A DNA stretch of 64,000 nt from CAADGU01 sp035444285 (lineage in GTDB: Bacteria; Chloroflexota; Anaerolineae; Promineifilales; Promineifilaceae). Position 1 is the first letter of the stretch; the number at the start of each line of letters is the position of its first letter. Shown here piece by piece: positions 40,418-48,941 of this stretch. The stretch spans positions 248,001 through 312,000 of the forward strand of contig DAOMOK010000002.1 of the NCBI GenBank assembly GCA_035444285.1, in the 5' to 3' direction. The position numbers and the translations under genes are program-made. A model generated the notes under the pieces. The model was given only the letters and a program-made list of their open reading frames with translations. It did not search any database and had not been told where the DNA came from.

Positions 40418-41829
40418 AGGGGCATCTCCACAAAGATGCTGGTTCCCTGCCCTGGCGTAGTTTCGATGGTAAGGTCGCCGTTGAGCAGTTCAGCCCGTTC
40501 CCTCATGCCGTAGAGTCCCAAACGGCCGTTTCTGGCGGCCATTTGTTCATCAAAGCCAATGCCATCGTCTTCGATAATGGCCCGGATACGGCCGTGACTG
40601 CGTTCCACCAGGACGCTGACCGTTTGCGCCTGGGCGTGGCGGGCAATGTTGGTCAGGCTTTCTTGCACGATGCGGTAAACGGCCGTTTCCACCGCCGGCG
40701 GCAGCCGTTCTTCCAGACCCATCACTACCAGGTCTACCTCAAGAGGATAACGCACCTGGTAATCCTGTACATACCGCCGCAGCGCCGCCGCCAATCCCAG
40801 GTCATCCAGGGCACTGGGGCGCAACTCTACCGCCAGGTTATGGACGCCATCCAGCGTTTGAGCAACTAACGCGCGCACCCCGTCTAACTGCTCCTGAATA
40901 TCTGGCAGCGGACATTGCTGGTTCACCATTTGCAGGCGTACCATGAGTGAGGTAAGCGATTGGCCTGTTTCGTCGTGCAGTTCGCGGGCGATGCGGCGGC
41001 GTTCATCTTCCTGGGCGGCAATCACTTTTTCCAATAGTTGGCTGCGCAGATGATCTCGTTCGGCCCGCTCCTGTTCGGCCTGGGCCAGGTCGGCGGTCAT
41101 GGCATTGAATGCTTCGGCCAGTTCCCCAATTTCATCTCCGGCCCAGGGAGTGACATACTGCTGAAAATCGCCATGACCGACCGCTTCAGCCGCCTGTTTT
41201 AGCTCAATAATCGGCCGGGTCACAACCCAGGTGAGCAAGGTGGCGGCGGCAATGCCGACGGCCGAAACCATGACAGTGGTCAGCAGCATCTGCCCGGTGA
41301 GAATGGCGACCGTCGCCTGCATCCCTTCCTCAGACAGGCCAATGCGGGCCACGCCGGCTTTGCCCTCAAAAATGGGAACGGCCGTGTCCCACACCAGCCC
41401 TTCATCGGTTTGGAGCAGCACGGTTTGGTGATGGTCGTTGGTCGTCACCGTATTGGCTGCTAATAAATCGCGGGGGAAGCCAGGGCCAAAGGTGTGGGCC
41501 AATACGACGCCGTCTTGGGCGGTGACAAAAGCGTAGCGCACATCAGGGTTATTCAATTGGGTTTCAACCAGCAGTTGGTGCAGGGAAAAAAGGTCGTTGA
41601 TCAGGATCATATCGGTGGCGCGGGCGGCCACGTCGCGGGCGACAGAGATGCTTTGCTCTTGCAGCCGCTGCTCCAGCGCCTGCGTAATTACGCCGCGCAC
41701 CTGTACGGTGATGCCCACGCCCAACAGCAGCACCAGCGCCAGCACAATGCCCATGATCTTGGTGCGCACGCTGAATGCTCCGGCAAAACGCCAGAAGCGG
41801 GTTAAGAATGGTGAATTTTGAACGGGCAT
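40414..41829 (-). CDS. Membrane sensor histidine kinase (HAMP, HisKA_3)
   Basis: 471 residues from ATG 41829; a GTG at 41844 is in frame but lies in repeat sequence. Two membrane helices (about 22-45, 182-205) enclose a periplasmic sensor domain of about 135 residues. HAMP follows (RPIIELKQAAEAVGHGDFQQYV), then ARELHDETGQSL with His285 and a HATPase (IVQESLTNIARHAQAQ; DDGIGFD; GRLGLYGMRERA). It is flanked by a periplasmic binding protein gene and a NarL regulator, so it probably reads ligand binding by that lipoprotein. Confidence 0.92.
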   Translation of the reverse strand: MPVQNSPFLTRFWRFAGAFSVRTKIMGIVLALVLLLGVGITVQVRGVITQALEQRLQEQSISVARDVAARATDMILINDLFSLHQLLVETQLNNPDVRYAFVTAQDGVVLAHTFGPGFPRDLLAANTVTTNDHHQTVLLQTDEGLVWDTAVPIFEGKAGVARIGLSEEGMQATVAILTGQMLLTTVMVSAVGIAAATLLTWVVTRPIIELKQAAEAVGHGDFQQYVTPWAGDEIGELAEAFNAMTADLAQAEQERAERDHLRSQLLEKVIAAQEDERRRIARELHDETGQSLTSLMVRLQMVNQQCPLPDIQEQLDGVRALVAQTLDGVHNLAVELRPSALDDLGLAAALRRYVQDYQVRYPLEVDLVVMGLEERLPPAVETAVYRIVQESLTNIARHAQAQTVSVLVERSHGRIRAIIEDDGIGFDEQMAARNGRLGLYGMRERAELLNGDLTIETTPGQGTSIFVEMPL

Positions 41830-41830
41830 C

Positions 41831-41866
41831 GGATTACCGGTCACTGATTACGGCTCATGGTTTACG
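41831..41866 (-). repeat. Short GGATTACCGG / CTGATTACGG tract
   Basis: Degenerate units of the ATTACGG family between the binding-protein and kinase genes; it provides the alternative GTG start codon at 41844. Confidence 0.4.
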
Positions 41867-42753
41867 GCCGTTTCCAGCTCTCTAACCGACTCATACACCG
41901 CATCCTCGATCAATACAAAACCCTCCATGCCCGCCGCGCGTAAAGCCGCCTGCCCCGCCGCCGTCTCATTCATTTGTAGCAAGGCTGCTTGCAAATCGGC
42001 CACCAACTGCGGCCGCGCCTCCGGGCTGATGACGACAGGCGGAATGCCAAAGGCGGGTGATTGATGAATGACGCGCGTCTTCTGGGCCAATTCCGGCTCC
42101 CGTTCGATGGCAAACGCATAAACCAAACTGTCTACGGCGGCGCCATCGGCCACATGGTTGGCGACGGCGCGAATGGCGTCATCGTGGCTGTAGGTGTAAA
42201 ACGTGCGGCTGAAGAAGTTTTCCGGCGTTTCGCCCATCTGCTGCACCAGCCAGATAGGGTAGTTGCGCCCGCTGGTGGAGATGGGGTCGGTGAAGGCAAA
42301 AACGCCGCCGCGGAGATCGGCCATGTTTTGTGCGGGACTGTCGGCAGGCACAATCAAAAGGGAGTGGTAGACGGTACCCCCCATCACCTGCGGCGCGACC
42401 AACAATTGCATCTCAAAATCTCGCTTGCCGACGATATAAGCGCTGGTGCAAACAAAGGCAAGGTCCACCTCGCCGCTTTGCAACAGATCGTTCACCTCGC
42501 CGTAGGTGCGGCGCTGTACCAGTTCCACCGGTCGCTCCAGCTCAACGCTGAGGTAATCCAGCAGCGGGCCGTAGCTGTCTACGGTGCCTTTGGGGGAGAT
42601 GATGGCGGCTACGGCGACACGGAGGGGTTTAACGGCCGTTGCCGACACCTCCGGCAATGGCTGTAAATCAGATAAATTAACAGCCGCCGCAGCGGGAGGC
42701 GCAGCGCAGCTCGCAAGGGGAAAAAATACGAGGAGTAGCAGGAGGCAGCGCAT
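41848..42753 (-). CDS. PhnD/AioX-like periplasmic binding lipoprotein
   Basis: 301 residues from ATG 42753 (a TTG at 42756 is in frame). Lipoprotein signal with lipobox PLASC. The fold pattern of phosphate/phosphonate/oxyanion binders is clear: LRVAVAAIISPKGTVDSYGPLLDYLSVEL, RTYGEVNDLLQSGEVDLAFVCTSAYIVG, YHSLLIVPADSPAQNMADLRGG. A cysteine sits in AFVCTSAY, the region where AioX carries its arsenite-binding cysteine. AioX and ArxX (arsenite) and the sensor part of TtrS (tetrathionate) belong to this family and act through a neighbouring kinase, exactly as placed here. Ligand undecided. Confidence 0.8.
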   Translation of the reverse strand: MRCLLLLLVFFPLASCAAPPAAAAVNLSDLQPLPEVSATAVKPLRVAVAAIISPKGTVDSYGPLLDYLSVELERPVELVQRRTYGEVNDLLQSGEVDLAFVCTSAYIVGKRDFEMQLLVAPQVMGGTVYHSLLIVPADSPAQNMADLRGGVFAFTDPISTSGRNYPIWLVQQMGETPENFFSRTFYTYSHDDAIRAVANHVADGAAVDSLVYAFAIEREPELAQKTRVIHQSPAFGIPPVVISPEARPQLVADLQAALLQMNETAAGQAALRAAGMEGFVLIEDAVYESVRELETAVNHEP

Positions 42754-42756
42754 CAA

Positions 42757-43068
42757 TTAACCATTCAATATGTCATTCACCCACGTATAGGCCGCTACCG
42801 TGTTGGGCATCCCCAACGTTGTCACCGCCAACGCAATGACATGCTTAATTTCGGCCGGACTGATGCCGTTTTCCAGAGCGCGGCGGGTATGGGCATGGAC
42901 AGCGCCCTCGTGCCCCAGGCCGACCGCCAGGGCCAGCTTGACCAGTTGGCGCGTCTTGTCGTCTAGGGGGCCGTTGTCGTGGCTGGCGGCGGCTAACTGT
43001 TCATAGGCGGCGGCAACGGCTGGGAATTCAGTCATGAATTGATGATGGGCTTTCGGTTTGTCGGGCAT
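42757..43068 (-). CDS. Carboxymuconolactone decarboxylase family (AhpD-like fold) without CxxC
   Basis: 103 residues; pattern KTRQLVKLALAVGLGHEGAVHAHTRRALENGISPAEIKHVIALAVTTLGMP. The catalytic Cys pair of AhpD is replaced (GHEGAVHAH), so a peroxidase role is unlikely. Its stop lies directly before the PhnD-like start. The 5' end overlaps the truncated nucleotidyltransferase gene and its RBS AAGGAAAG is inside that frame, suggesting it was joined there by a deletion. Confidence 0.8.
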   Translation of the reverse strand: MPDKPKAHHQFMTEFPAVAAAYEQLAAASHDNGPLDDKTRQLVKLALAVGLGHEGAVHAHTRRALENGISPAEIKHVIALAVTTLGMPNTVAAYTWVNDILNG

Positions 43069-43318
43069 AGTTTCTTTCCTTGTCGTTTACTTTCTGATTT
43101 ACAACCAAACCTTCTTTGTGGGCTATAGCTAAAAAATGGGGAATCTCTTCAACAGAAAGGAGTAGCATGGCATCCAAATCTTCTGTGAAACGTGCCTGGC
43201 CTAAAAGACTTACGGCAATGCCGCCAATGATGACCCCTTGATGATCAAAATGGGACAAAAGCCTCTCCAGGGATTGCAATGGGTCGTGAAAAAGATCGGG
43301 TTGTTCAGTTGGCGACAT
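43028..43318 (-). pseudogene. AbiEii/MNT-type nucleotidyltransferase, C-terminally truncated
   Basis: 96 codons. The N-terminal half is a recognisable nucleotidyltransferase (HFDHQGVIIGGIAVSLLGQARFTEDLDAMLLL; active-site Asp-x-Asp) of the type used as a toxin. After GLVVNQK the frame runs into the leader of the AhpD-like gene and ends, so the C-terminal half is missing. Overlaps the upstream 73-residue partner by 14 bases. Confidence 0.65.
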
Positions 43319-43526
43319 ATTGCGCTTTTAGCCTGGCCCACAACAAGAAGAGTTCCATTTCCCCATCATCATGTTCTCGCGTAATACCCAGCCGGGACGC
43401 ACGGCGTTTAATGGCATTGAGCTGCCGCCAATTCTCAGTGATAGAGGTTGTTTCTAGTTCCTGCTGCTCAACTTCAGCGACCGCAACCCACCGCTGGATA
43501 TATGTCTTTGCATCTGATGCGTTCAT
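43305..43526 (-). CDS. Small partner protein of the truncated nucleotidyltransferase
   Basis: 73 residues, helical (YIQRWVAVAEVEQQELETTSITENWRQLNAIKRRASRLG). Small genes like this often precede a nucleotidyltransferase toxin in the same orientation with overlap, so an antitoxin-like role is likely but unproven. No DNA-binding motif is obvious. Confidence 0.55.
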   Translation of the reverse strand: MNASDAKTYIQRWVAVAEVEQQELETTSITENWRQLNAIKRRASRLGITREHDDGEMELFLLWARLKAQYVAN

Positions 43527-43560
43527 GTGCCAAGTATAACATATGTTGCGATGTTATCAG

Positions 43561-44199
43561 TTACGGCCGTTTCTCTTGCCCGCCACCGACCAACTTTGCC
43601 ACATTACCCACCACAAACAGCAGTTCCTCCGGTGCATAGTAGGCTGGCCCGGCGCAGGCGGCACACAACGGCCGTTCCCCCACCATCACCTCCCGCTCAT
43701 TGATAATCTCTTCGCCGCAGCCAGCACAGTTCACCCGCACGCCGTTGCGGCTGACAATCTGCCTGACCGGCGTACTCAGCCGGACAGTCTGAATGGTTAA
43801 GAGTTCCTCGTCGGGCATACGCTGGTAGCCGATGAGTTGGGCATAGTAATGTTTCTTCTCATCGGGGGCGTATTGATAGGCTTTGTGACGGATGTCTGGT
43901 TGGGGGGCAATGCGCACGGCCGTTTCCGTTTTCACATCCACAAACGTCGCCCCAATTTTGCCGTAATCCGCCAGCCGCAGCGTGCGGTGGCCCATGGTGC
44001 AACCCGTCGCCGCCGCCACGCCATCGGCAAAACAGCCATCCGTCTCCACAAACACCAACAACCGCTTATCACTGCGGGGCGTTTCCAGACCTAACGCCGC
44101 CGCCCCCGCCAGCCCAATCCGTGCGCCCAATACCTGGCGCGGACACAAATGCTTGTGCTGCGATGATGAAATGACCAATATCTCTTCCAAAGGTATCAT
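43561..44199 (-). CDS. FmdE-family zinc protein 2
   Basis: 212 residues. Same ligand pattern as the other copy (His15, His17, Cys19: SSQHKHLCPRQVLGARIGLAGA), then DGCFADGVAAATGCTMGHRTLRLADYGK and a C-terminal zinc ribbon (CAGCGEE..CAACAG). Overlaps the tatA stop by an ATGA and lies in the molybdoenzyme operon, in line with a cofactor-related role. The paralogue at 32079 shares only the motifs. Confidence 0.85.
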   Translation of the reverse strand: MIPLEEILVISSSQHKHLCPRQVLGARIGLAGAAALGLETPRSDKRLLVFVETDGCFADGVAAATGCTMGHRTLRLADYGKIGATFVDVKTETAVRIAPQPDIRHKAYQYAPDEKKHYYAQLIGYQRMPDEELLTIQTVRLSTPVRQIVSRNGVRVNCAGCGEEIINEREVMVGERPLCAACAGPAYYAPEELLFVVGNVAKLVGGGQEKRP

Positions 44200-44369
44200 G
44201 GGTGAACCTGTGTGCTTTTTTCAGACGTTTCTTCTTTAACGCCTTGTTTGAATGCTTTAATACCGGCCCCTAACTCATGACCAATTTTACCAATTCGGCC
44301 GACGCCAAAAAGCAACAAAACAACGGCTAAAATGATAAGCAATTCCGGTGTTCCCAATGGGCCAAACAT
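44196..44369 (-). CDS. tatA: Twin-arginine translocase subunit TatA/E
   Basis: 57 residues: short periplasmic start, one helix (PELLIILAVVLLLFGVGRI) with the Phe-Gly hinge, then the amphipathic helix IGKIGHELGAGIKAFKQGVKEE. TatA builds the pore that exports folded Tat substrates; the molybdoenzyme and the Fe-S subunit encoded just upstream both have twin-arginine leaders. A dedicated TatA within such an operon suggests co-evolution with its cargo. No tatC is present. Confidence 0.88.
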   Translation of the reverse strand: MFGPLGTPELLIILAVVLLLFGVGRIGKIGHELGAGIKAFKQGVKEETSEKSTQVHP

Positions 44370-44385
44370 ATTGTTATCTCACAGG

Positions 44386-44417
44386 GGTTGCAGGCACTTG
44401 TTTTTGTGCCTGCAACC
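44386..44417 (-). terminator. 12-bp-arm hairpin after the molybdoenzyme gene
   Basis: Arms GGTTGCAGGCAC / GTGCCTGCAACC, loop of eight, nine bases beyond the stop. Without a U-run on the minus strand, so possibly a partial terminator or mRNA-stability element before tatA. Confidence 0.55.
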
Positions 44418-44426
44418 AAACATGAC

Positions 44427-47400
44427 TTACGCTTTCACCACTTTCACTTTTGTATCATAAAACACGGCGCTGCCGCCGGCCAAATCTTGTAGCGTCACAT
44501 TGCCCAGGTGCGGGTCTACGCGCATGGCGGCATTGCCGTGGACGCCGGTCGCCCGGCGTGGGTCAGCCTTGATGGTGGTATTGTTGATCACAATGTCCCG
44601 CGCGCCGCTGGCCCAATGGCCGTAGCCCAGGGCAAAGGAGACCACGCCCGGCCGCATTCCCTGGATGACCTTCAGCTTGCTGACCATCGGCTTTTGGGTG
44701 CCATCTTGCAAATCCCAGACGCCGTCCGGGTTGCTGGCGGAGACCAACTTCACCAGATCGCCATCGGCCAATCCCAGGCGGTCGGCGTCGCTGGCGTTCA
44801 TCAGCACCGGGTTCTCCGGCAGCAGGGAGAGCAGCCAGTAGTTGGTGACGGTGCGCGCCTTGGTCATCATGATCTCTTTGTGAGTGATCAGCGTCAGGTC
44901 GTATCCCTCGTCGGGAATGGGTTCGCCCACCGAGGAGAGGCCTGGCAGCAGGTAAACGGCGTAGCCGGCGAAGGGTTTGCCGGTCATGGTGTTGAGGGTG
45001 GTCGCCGTCTTTTCCTGATACAGGTTAAGTTGTTTGCCGTAGGCGTTGCTCACCAGGGTGTTAAGCGCCCGGTTGGTGGGGTCGTCTTTGTACGCTTTAG
45101 CGTGGGCCTGATACCGGCCGCCCCGGTTCATCACAAACACCACTTTGCGCCACAGGCTGTTGTCGTTGCCCACAGCTTCTTTCCAGATGCGCTCGTCAAA
45201 TACGTCGGCAGGTAAATGACGCCGCGCCTGGGTGAAGATACGTAGCTCTTCGTCGTCTGCCTCCGGCACGCTGTCGCTGCCGTCTTCTTTCTCGCCAAAG
45301 GCGATGTTAGCCACCTGCTTCAGGTAAAGGTGTTCCGGGCGGGTGAAGGGCACGCCTTCACCAAATCCGTTCGGGCCAAAGCCGGGTAAATCCAGCTTTT
45401 CGGCAATCGCCATCATCATGGCCTCGGCGCTCATGGGGAGTTCTTCGCCGTAGACGGTGACGGTGGGCCAGCCGGGAATGCTGATGGCCGGGTTGCGCAC
45501 GTTCTCCACCTTCCAGGGAACGGAGGGGTGGGTGCCATGCAGTTCCCACCGTTCCAGGTAGGAGAGGTCAGGGAAGATGTAGTCGGCGTAGGTGGAGGTT
45601 TCGCCCACCAGAATGTCGCTGGTGATGATGAGTGGGATTTTGTTGGGATTGGCCAGGGTTTCAATGACTTTGTGCGCCGAAGGCAGGGCGTAGTTGATGG
45701 CGCTCATGTAAAACATGGCGATTTTGACCGGGTAGGGGTATTCGTCCTCCATGGAGGGCACATCTTCCTGGTAAAGGTCGGTGGCCAGGGGGAACCACGG
45801 CCGTTTGGCCGGATAGTCGGCAAAGAGGGTGGATTTCTCGTAGGTCGTTGTGGTGCGCAAAATGTCAATGCCGAACTTGACGTTCTTGCCATTGCTCATC
45901 TTGCCCAGTTCAAAAGGCCCTTTGGCTTTAGCACCGCTGTAGTCGTAGGTGGTGCCTTTAATCATGCCGCCGACGTGGTCTATGTTGCCAATGAGGCAGT
46001 TGAGGGTGTACCAGGCCATGACGTTGTAGAAGCCATTGGTGTGCTGGCTGACGCCGCGGTGCAGGTCGGCGCAGGCGCGGGTGCCGTGGCTGGTGAATTC
46101 GCGGGCCAGTTCCACCACATCGCGTTCTCGAATACCGGCGATCTCCGCCCACTCGCTGATGGTGTGGGTTTGGGCCTCTTCGTAGATGATTTGCAGGCCG
46201 CTCTTGACATGGATGCTGTTGAGGTTGGTGTCTACGAAGGGGTCGCCGTAGGCAGGTACGTCGGCGCTGTTGGGGTCGAAGAGGACGGGTTCACCATCGG
46301 CCAGGGCAACGAAGGGGTCGAAGTTGTACTCTGTGCCGTCGGGGCCGGTGTAGATGGTGATCTCTTTGCCTTCTTCGTTGGTTTCGGTGCGGCTGGTGGT
46401 CAATTCCAGGTCAGCGCCGCGCAGGAATTTGCCGGGTTGACCATCTTTGATTTTGACCAGCCAGGGGCCGGTGGTCCAACTGGCTTCGCCCTGGGCGTTG
46501 GCGGCGGCTTTGTTGGCGTTGCGGAGGAATGGGGTGTTGTAACGGCCGTTGTCAATGACCCAGCGAATCATAGCCAGCGCCAGCGCCGCATCTTCACCTG
46601 GCTTGATGGGCACCCACCGCCAGGCGTGTGACCCCGCCTTGTTCAGGCGCGGGTCTACAATGGCGTACTTTTTGCCCTCGATCACGCCTTCGGTGATCTT
46701 GGGCACACGCTGTGGCGGGCCATAGTTGGCCTCAAAAACGTTGGCGCCTACGTAAATGACAAAGTCGCTGTTGGCCGTGTCCGTTTGCCAGTAAAACTTG
46801 GAACCGCCGGTGAATTTGCTGCCGTCCCACTGCTCGCTCATCGCCTTGCCGGTGAAGTAAAGTGACCCCTGGCAGACGGTGGTGTGGCCGTTGGCGTTGA
46901 TGGAGCCGAAGCTGTCACCGACGAAACGTTTGAACAGGTCGCCACGGCCGTTTTTCAAACGACCCCAAATAAAGGCAAACTGGTTGTTTTTTGGCCCCAG
47001 GTCGGGGTGATCGGGGTCAATCATGGCGTCCAGGTGGTCGGCGAAAGTTGTTTTGAATTCGTCTACCAGCTCTTGTTTTTTGGCCGCGTCTTTTTCATTC
47101 CAGATTTTGGTGACAAAGTCGGCCATTTGTTTGGCGATAGCGGTGTCTTTCAGGGCATACAAATCTTTGAACCCCTCCACGCGCCCTTCGCCGAACAGGT
47201 CGCCGCCGTTGACAACTTCGTTAATGGCCTGGTCAAAGGAGATGGTTTCCCATTGCCCGGCGCCGCGCTTCGTGCCCGGTTTGCGTTTGAGGACGCTGAC
47301 AATGCGGTATGGGTCGTAGGCCGATTGCAGGCCGCTTTGCCCTTTGGGGCAGAGTGCGCCTTCGGTCTCGCCCATTTCGGCCACCGGCGTCTCGTAGGGC

Positions 47401-47708
47401 AGGTGTGGCCACAGCGTCCAGGGGCTATAAGGGTTGCCGTCAATCTTGGCCGCTATCCCTTCTAGCAGCTTGACCTTGATGCCGCAGCCAGTGTTACATT
47501 GCAGACAGACCGAATAAATCTGGTTGGTGGGGTCGGTCAGGGGATAAGCGCCGTTGGCAGCGGCGCTTTTCAGGGCAATCACTTCCTGGAAATGGGGCAG
47601 CCCACCCAGGAAAGCGACGGCGCCGCTGGTCACGGCCGTAGCCTTTAAGAAGTCGCGCCGGGATAAACGGCCGTTATCGCCCTCTTGTGTCTTCATCTGT
47701 GTGCTCAT
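44427..47708 (-). CDS. Tat-exported molybdopterin oxidoreductase, TtrA/SrdA-like catalytic subunit
   Basis: 1093 residues, RBS GGAG. Twin-arginine leader (SRRDFLK, Arg17-Arg18). A [4Fe-4S] site is formed by Cys68, Cys71, Cys75 and Cys120 (YSVCLQCNTGCG..GALCPKG). Cys279 in GHTTVCQGS is at the position of the molybdenum-coordinating Cys of the PsrA/PhsA/NapA type, followed by GANVFEANYGP (321-331). Length and gene order (B-C-A) match tetrathionate reductase TtrBCA and selenate reductase SrdBCA better than PsrA or ArxA (about 750-850 residues). The enzyme would sit outside the membrane, exchanging electrons with the Fe-S and NrfD subunits. Substrate (tetrathionate, selenate, arsenic or polysulfide) not decidable. 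Confidence 0.85.
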   Translation of the reverse strand: MSTQMKTQEGDNGRLSRRDFLKATAVTSGAVAFLGGLPHFQEVIALKSAAANGAYPLTDPTNQIYSVCLQCNTGCGIKVKLLEGIAAKIDGNPYSPWTLWPHLPYETPVAEMGETEGALCPKGQSGLQSAYDPYRIVSVLKRKPGTKRGAGQWETISFDQAINEVVNGGDLFGEGRVEGFKDLYALKDTAIAKQMADFVTKIWNEKDAAKKQELVDEFKTTFADHLDAMIDPDHPDLGPKNNQFAFIWGRLKNGRGDLFKRFVGDSFGSINANGHTTVCQGSLYFTGKAMSEQWDGSKFTGGSKFYWQTDTANSDFVIYVGANVFEANYGPPQRVPKITEGVIEGKKYAIVDPRLNKAGSHAWRWVPIKPGEDAALALAMIRWVIDNGRYNTPFLRNANKAAANAQGEASWTTGPWLVKIKDGQPGKFLRGADLELTTSRTETNEEGKEITIYTGPDGTEYNFDPFVALADGEPVLFDPNSADVPAYGDPFVDTNLNSIHVKSGLQIIYEEAQTHTISEWAEIAGIRERDVVELAREFTSHGTRACADLHRGVSQHTNGFYNVMAWYTLNCLIGNIDHVGGMIKGTTYDYSGAKAKGPFELGKMSNGKNVKFGIDILRTTTTYEKSTLFADYPAKRPWFPLATDLYQEDVPSMEDEYPYPVKIAMFYMSAINYALPSAHKVIETLANPNKIPLIITSDILVGETSTYADYIFPDLSYLERWELHGTHPSVPWKVENVRNPAISIPGWPTVTVYGEELPMSAEAMMMAIAEKLDLPGFGPNGFGEGVPFTRPEHLYLKQVANIAFGEKEDGSDSVPEADDEELRIFTQARRHLPADVFDERIWKEAVGNDNSLWRKVVFVMNRGGRYQAHAKAYKDDPTNRALNTLVSNAYGKQLNLYQEKTATTLNTMTGKPFAGYAVYLLPGLSSVGEPIPDEGYDLTLITHKEIMMTKARTVTNYWLLSLLPENPVLMNASDADRLGLADGDLVKLVSASNPDGVWDLQDGTQKPMVSKLKVIQGMRPGVVSFALGYGHWASGARDIVINNTTIKADPRRATGVHGNAAMRVDPHLGNVTLQDLAGGSAVFYDTKVKVVKA

Positions 47709-47709
47709 G

Positions 47710-48930
47710 TTATTTCTCCTCTACCGGTTCCGCCGCGTGCGGCCGCAGCCACAACACGTTGTATCCATACAAAAAGACCAGGAAACCAAAGGACAAGGCA
47801 AAAAGAGTGACCAGCCATTCGGAGAGCGTAGGAAAGTAGCTGGCATGTAGCCCTGGCCCCTGGTAAGCGACCACCAATCCCTTCTCCACCACTTCCACCA
47901 CCAACTGCGGCGGAATAACGATGTTGAGGGGTACGGCAATGAAGGTGATGATGAACAGGCCGGCGGCGACGGCAATGCGGCGCGCCGTTTGCGTTCTGGT
48001 CAACAGCAAAATGGTGGGGACGATCACCCCCAAACCAATGTGAAACACCCAGTAGACCCACCAGTATGGCCCAAACAAGGTCAAATGCAGCGCCGTGGCC
48101 TGGGCCGGGACACCGGGGTACAGGATGACCAGACCGCCCAAAGCCGAAGCGATCAGACCCACAATGAGCAGGCCGAGGAATAGCTGCCCCAGCCGCCGGG
48201 CCGTGGTCAGGTAGGCTTCACCGCGTGGGCCAGAATAGAAAACGACAAACTGGAAGGTGAGCAGGGCCGTCCCGGCTACCAGCGCCGAAAGCAAGAAGTA
48301 GAGGGGCAGGGCGCTACCTTGCCAGGTGGGGCGGCCGATCACCACGCCAAACACACTGCCAGCCACCACCACCAGGGCAATGCCCAGGGGCAGGCTGATA
48401 TAAGAGAGCCAGGTTCCCAATCGTTTCAATTTGGGTGTAGGCCGCAGCTCAAGGAACAACTTTGTTAATAGCACCACCATGTAGATGACGTGCAGCCAGA
48501 TCATCCAGGTCATCAGCGATCCCCACTGCGGGTAAACCAACACGTGCCAGGCGCGGAAGGGGTGACCCAGGTCTAAGCCAATGAGGATGAGGGCCATGCC
48601 GAGGATGGCAACGGCCGTTAAATACAAAGTGCGTGCCATGCCGGGCAGCACAGAGTTCCACTTGAAGATGTAAACCAGCAGCGTAAACATAAACAGGGAG
48701 CCGACTTCCAGCCAGACCAGGTATTCATACGCCGCTACCCACAGGCCCCAAGGGACAAAAGAACTCAAGTCTGTGGGGCGCAACCCGTCCATCAATCGCT
48801 GCATCAGGCCGACACCGCCGATCAGCAGACCGGCAAAACCGAGCAGCCAGAGCGCCTTGTCCGGCGTCCAGCGTAGTTTTGACGTTTTTGACGTCGTTTG
48901 TGTTTTTTGAACAACGGTTTCTGTACTCAT
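47710..48930 (-). CDS. NrfD/TtrC/PsrC-type membrane subunit
   Basis: 406 residues from ATG 48930 (GGAGG six bases before; an upstream ATG pair at 48945 overlaps the previous gene). Nine to ten membrane helices, with the NrfD pattern WGLWVAAYEYLVWLEVGSLFMFTLL and GLDLGHPFRAWHVLVYPQWGSLMTW, where His and Trp flank the quinone site. It anchors the complex and exchanges electrons with menaquinone. Lies between the Fe-S and catalytic subunits, as in ttrBCA. Confidence 0.87.
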   Translation of the reverse strand: MSTETVVQKTQTTSKTSKLRWTPDKALWLLGFAGLLIGGVGLMQRLMDGLRPTDLSSFVPWGLWVAAYEYLVWLEVGSLFMFTLLVYIFKWNSVLPGMARTLYLTAVAILGMALILIGLDLGHPFRAWHVLVYPQWGSLMTWMIWLHVIYMVVLLTKLFLELRPTPKLKRLGTWLSYISLPLGIALVVVAGSVFGVVIGRPTWQGSALPLYFLLSALVAGTALLTFQFVVFYSGPRGEAYLTTARRLGQLFLGLLIVGLIASALGGLVILYPGVPAQATALHLTLFGPYWWVYWVFHIGLGVIVPTILLLTRTQTARRIAVAAGLFIITFIAVPLNIVIPPQLVVEVVEKGLVVAYQGPGLHASYFPTLSEWLVTLFALSFGFLVFLYGYNVLWLRPHAAEPVEEK

Positions 48931-48941
48931 TTTTGCCTCCA

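Noticed and set aside
45528..46631. 367-codon plus-strand open frame inside the molybdoenzyme gene
   Set aside because: Antisense to a gene with complete cofactor motifs; Gly/Val-rich composition is typical of antisense GC-rich frames.
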